From [Eubacterium] siraeum (GTDB taxonomy: Bacteria > Bacillota > Clostridia > Oscillospirales > Ruminococcaceae): a DNA stretch of 64,000 bases. Positions 62,311-64,000 of the stretch are shown piece after piece (position 1 is the stretch's first letter; each line of letters begins with the position of its first letter). The notes beneath the pieces were generated by a model that was not told the DNA's origin, made no database searches, and worked only from the letters and a program-made list of their open reading frames with translations. Location: assembly GCA_025150425.1 (NCBI GenBank), contig CP102281.1:2604001-2668000 (forward strand), read 5' to 3'. The position numbers were made by a program, and so were the translations under genes.

Positions 62311-62331
62311 TAAAAGAAAGGAAGAAACAGT

Positions 62332-63669
62332 ATGAGATACGGATTCAAAAACGCAGAAGAGGTAAAGGAAACCTCCCTTAAGTACAACCTTCATTCGTGG
62401 AGCGTTCAGGGCAAGCTGAACCCCGCAGTAGTAGAAAAGGCAGAGGGTATTTATTACTATACCGCAGACGGCAAGAAGATGGCTGATATGTCAAGCCAGC
62501 TTGTAAACCTGAATGTCGGCTACGGCAACAAGGATATTATCGACGCTATCAAGGAGCAGGCAGAAAAGCTCGCATACATCAGCCCGGCTTACGCTATCGA
62601 CTGCCGTTCAAAGCTCGCAGAGATGGTCGTAAAGGCAGCTCCGAAGAATATGGGCAAGGTATTCTTCACCTTAGGCGGCGCAGACGCTAACGAGAATGCA
62701 ATAAAGATTGCAAAGCTGGTTACAGGCAGATACAAGATATTCTCAAGATACCGTGCATATCACGGAAGCTCATTCGGCGCAGGTAACCTGACAGGCGAGC
62801 CCAGAAGATACACACTTGAACCCGGTATCCCCGGCTTCGTAAAGTTTACAGATCCTTATCTGTATCACGCTCCGTTCCCCTTTGAGAGCGAAGAACAGGC
62901 TACAGAGTATTATCTCGGACAGCTCCGTGACCAGATTATATACGAAAATCCCGATGCGGTTGCCGCTATCGTAATGGAATCGGTAACAGGCTCAAACGGT
63001 ATCATCATCCCGCCCAAAGGCTACTTACAGGGTGTACGCAAGATATGCGACGAGTTCGGCATTATGATGGTCTGCGACGAGGTAATGGCAGGCTGGGGCA
63101 GAACAGGCGAATACTTCGCTTGTGAAAACTGGGGCATCGAGCCTGATATGATAACCTTCGCAAAGGGCGTTACCTGCGGATACGCTCCTCTCGGCGGCGT
63201 AATCGTAAGCAAGAAGATTGCTGAGTTCTTCGATACACACAAACTCGACTGCGGTCTTACATATTCAGCTCATCCTCTGGGCTGTGCCGCAGGTGTTGCG
63301 TGCCTTAACTTCTATGAAAAAGAACACATTATGGATAAGGTAAAGGAGCGTGGCAAGCAGTTAGGCGCACTCCTTGAGGATATAAAGGCAAAGCACAAGA
63401 GCGTGGGTGATGTGCGTTATATCGGCCTGTTCTCCTGCGTAGAGCTTACAAAGGATAAGGCAACGCACGAGCCTCTCGTTCCTTTCGGCAAGGACCCTGA
63501 GGGCATTATGGGCAAGATAGTCGGAATGTTAAAGGCTAAGGGCTTCAACACATATTCACACGAGGCTTGCATTTTCGTTTGCCCGCCTCTCATTATCACA
63601 GAAGAAGAGCTTGCAGAGAATATGGCAATACTGGACGAAGTTCTGACAGAAGTAGACAAGATGGTCTGA
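62332..63669 (+). CDS. Class III aminotransferase, candidate beta-alanine aminotransferase
   Basis: A 445-residue PLP enzyme. PLP features: GGADANENAIKIAK, YRAYHGSSFGAG, the Asp of VCDEVMAGWGRTG and the Schiff-base Lys in DMITFAKGVTCGYAPLGG. The fold is of the omega-amino acid/4-aminobutyrate type. With a hydantoinase and carbamoylase it probably transfers the amino group of beta-alanine (pyrimidine route) to an oxo acid. AAAGGAAGAAAC precedes the ATG, 21 bases after the dehydrogenase. Confidence 0.92.
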   Translation: MRYGFKNAEEVKETSLKYNLHSWSVQGKLNPAVVEKAEGIYYYTADGKKMADMSSQLVNLNVGYGNKDIIDAIKEQAEKLAYISPAYAIDCRSKLAEMVVKAAPKNMGKVFFTLGGADANENAIKIAKLVTGRYKIFSRYRAYHGSSFGAGNLTGEPRRYTLEPGIPGFVKFTDPYLYHAPFPFESEEQATEYYLGQLRDQIIYENPDAVAAIVMESVTGSNGIIIPPKGYLQGVRKICDEFGIMMVCDEVMAGWGRTGEYFACENWGIEPDMITFAKGVTCGYAPLGGVIVSKKIAEFFDTHKLDCGLTYSAHPLGCAAGVACLNFYEKEHIMDKVKERGKQLGALLEDIKAKHKSVGDVRYIGLFSCVELTKDKATHEPLVPFGKDPEGIMGKIVGMLKAKGFNTYSHEACIFVCPPLIITEEELAENMAILDEVLTEVDKMV

Positions 63670-63704
63670 TAAGCAACAGTTATTACGGGAAAGGACGGTA
63701 AGTT

Positions 63705-64000
63705 ATGGATCTCATAATCAAAAACGGTACGATAGTTTCACCAACGGCTACATTCAAAGCCGATGTGTGCGTGGATAACGGCAAGATAGTTGCAATAACG
63801 GCAGATGCCGGCACAGATGCCGACAAGGTGGTAGACGCAAGCGGCAAGATGGTGCTCCCCGGTGCCATTGACGCACATACCCACCTTGCAATGCCCTTCG
63901 GCGGCACAATTTCATCCGATGACTACTACGCAGGCACAAGAGCAGCCGCCTGCGGCGGTACGACAACGGTATTCGACTTCATTTTACAGGATTTCGGTGA
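63705..64000 (+). CDS. Hydantoinase/dihydropyrimidinase (partial)
   Basis: The first 98 codons of a cyclic amidohydrolase; the gene continues past the window. ATG 63705 has AAAGGACGG upstream. The beginning MDLIIKNGTIVSPTATFKADVCVDNGKIVAI and the metal motif MVLPGAIDAHTHLAMPFGGTISSDDYYAGTRAAACGGTTTVFDF match D-hydantoinase and dihydropyrimidinase. It would open the dihydropyrimidine ring. The carboxylated lysine and later ligands lie outside the window. Confidence 0.93.
   Translation, partial: MDLIIKNGTIVSPTATFKADVCVDNGKIVAITADAGTDADKVVDASGKMVLPGAIDAHTHLAMPFGGTISSDDYYAGTRAAACGGTTTVFDFILQDFG

Overview
The window reads as chromosomal DNA of a low-to-mid G+C, anaerobic, spore-forming Clostridia of the Ruminococcus / [Eubacterium] siraeum kind. 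The evidence is a spoIIAA-spoIIAB-sigF operon, a T-box leader, the Firmicutes order SRP RNA-dnaX-ebfC-recR, the type II fatty-acid operon with FabK, PPi-dependent phosphofructokinase and Rnf-like membrane genes. The species is an inference. Almost all the sequence is ordinary core chromosome. No rRNA, tRNA, CRISPR array, prophage or intact insertion sequence was recognised.

Layout. 1-6663 (minus): two small membrane/exported proteins, YjbQ, a CsbB-like glycosyltransferase with its YfhO partner, type III pantothenate kinase, and an ECF vitamin transporter cut by the window edge. 6879-8313: sigma-F operon. 9009-10999: pdxS and pdxT, pushed apart by a 135-bp tandem repeat. 11383-12581: cysK behind a leader that encodes a 14-residue peptide ending Cys-stop. 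12743-14166: an N-carbamoyl-amino-acid amidohydrolase with its own operator-like repeats, promoter and leader terminator. 14549-18822: SRP RNA, dnaX, ebfC, recR and an SseB-like gene. 18992-24656: rpe, a MecA-like gene, an unusual RnfD/E/A trio, a glycosidase-like protein and yajC. 24802-34117 (minus): a SLOG protein, acpP and the operon fabH-fabK-fabG-fabF-accB-fabZ-accC-accD-accA. 34418-41992: fabD, a PAP2 phosphatase, aroE, aroK, an amidohydrolase, a fumarase alpha subunit, a transglutaminase-like protein, trmL and degV. 42047-54557: a MATE exporter, a Trp T-box with a TrpB2-type trpB, a DUF4143 ATPase, rmuC, a chemoreceptor, a GDSL lipoprotein, an orphan MazF and a PPi-PFK. 54620-64000: a PucR regulator divergent from an ABC importer followed by DUF523, an iron alcohol dehydrogenase, a class III aminotransferase and a hydantoinase that runs off the edge.

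How the genes work together. The last cluster plus the distant amidohydrolase at 12904 fit reductive pyrimidine (or hydantoin) breakdown: import, ring opening, decarbamoylation, transamination of beta-alanine and reduction of the semialdehyde. The two loci carry nearly the same terminator hairpin in their leaders and share GCACAA motifs upstream of their promoters, which suggests one regulon. The binding protein of the importer is circularly permuted relative to its family. The other notable items are an Rnf-like D/E/A set that lacks the usual membrane cysteines, the Cys leader peptide of cysK, an apparent ACG start for spoIIAA, repeat blocks in the DnaX tail, and several small repeat families in intergenic DNA.
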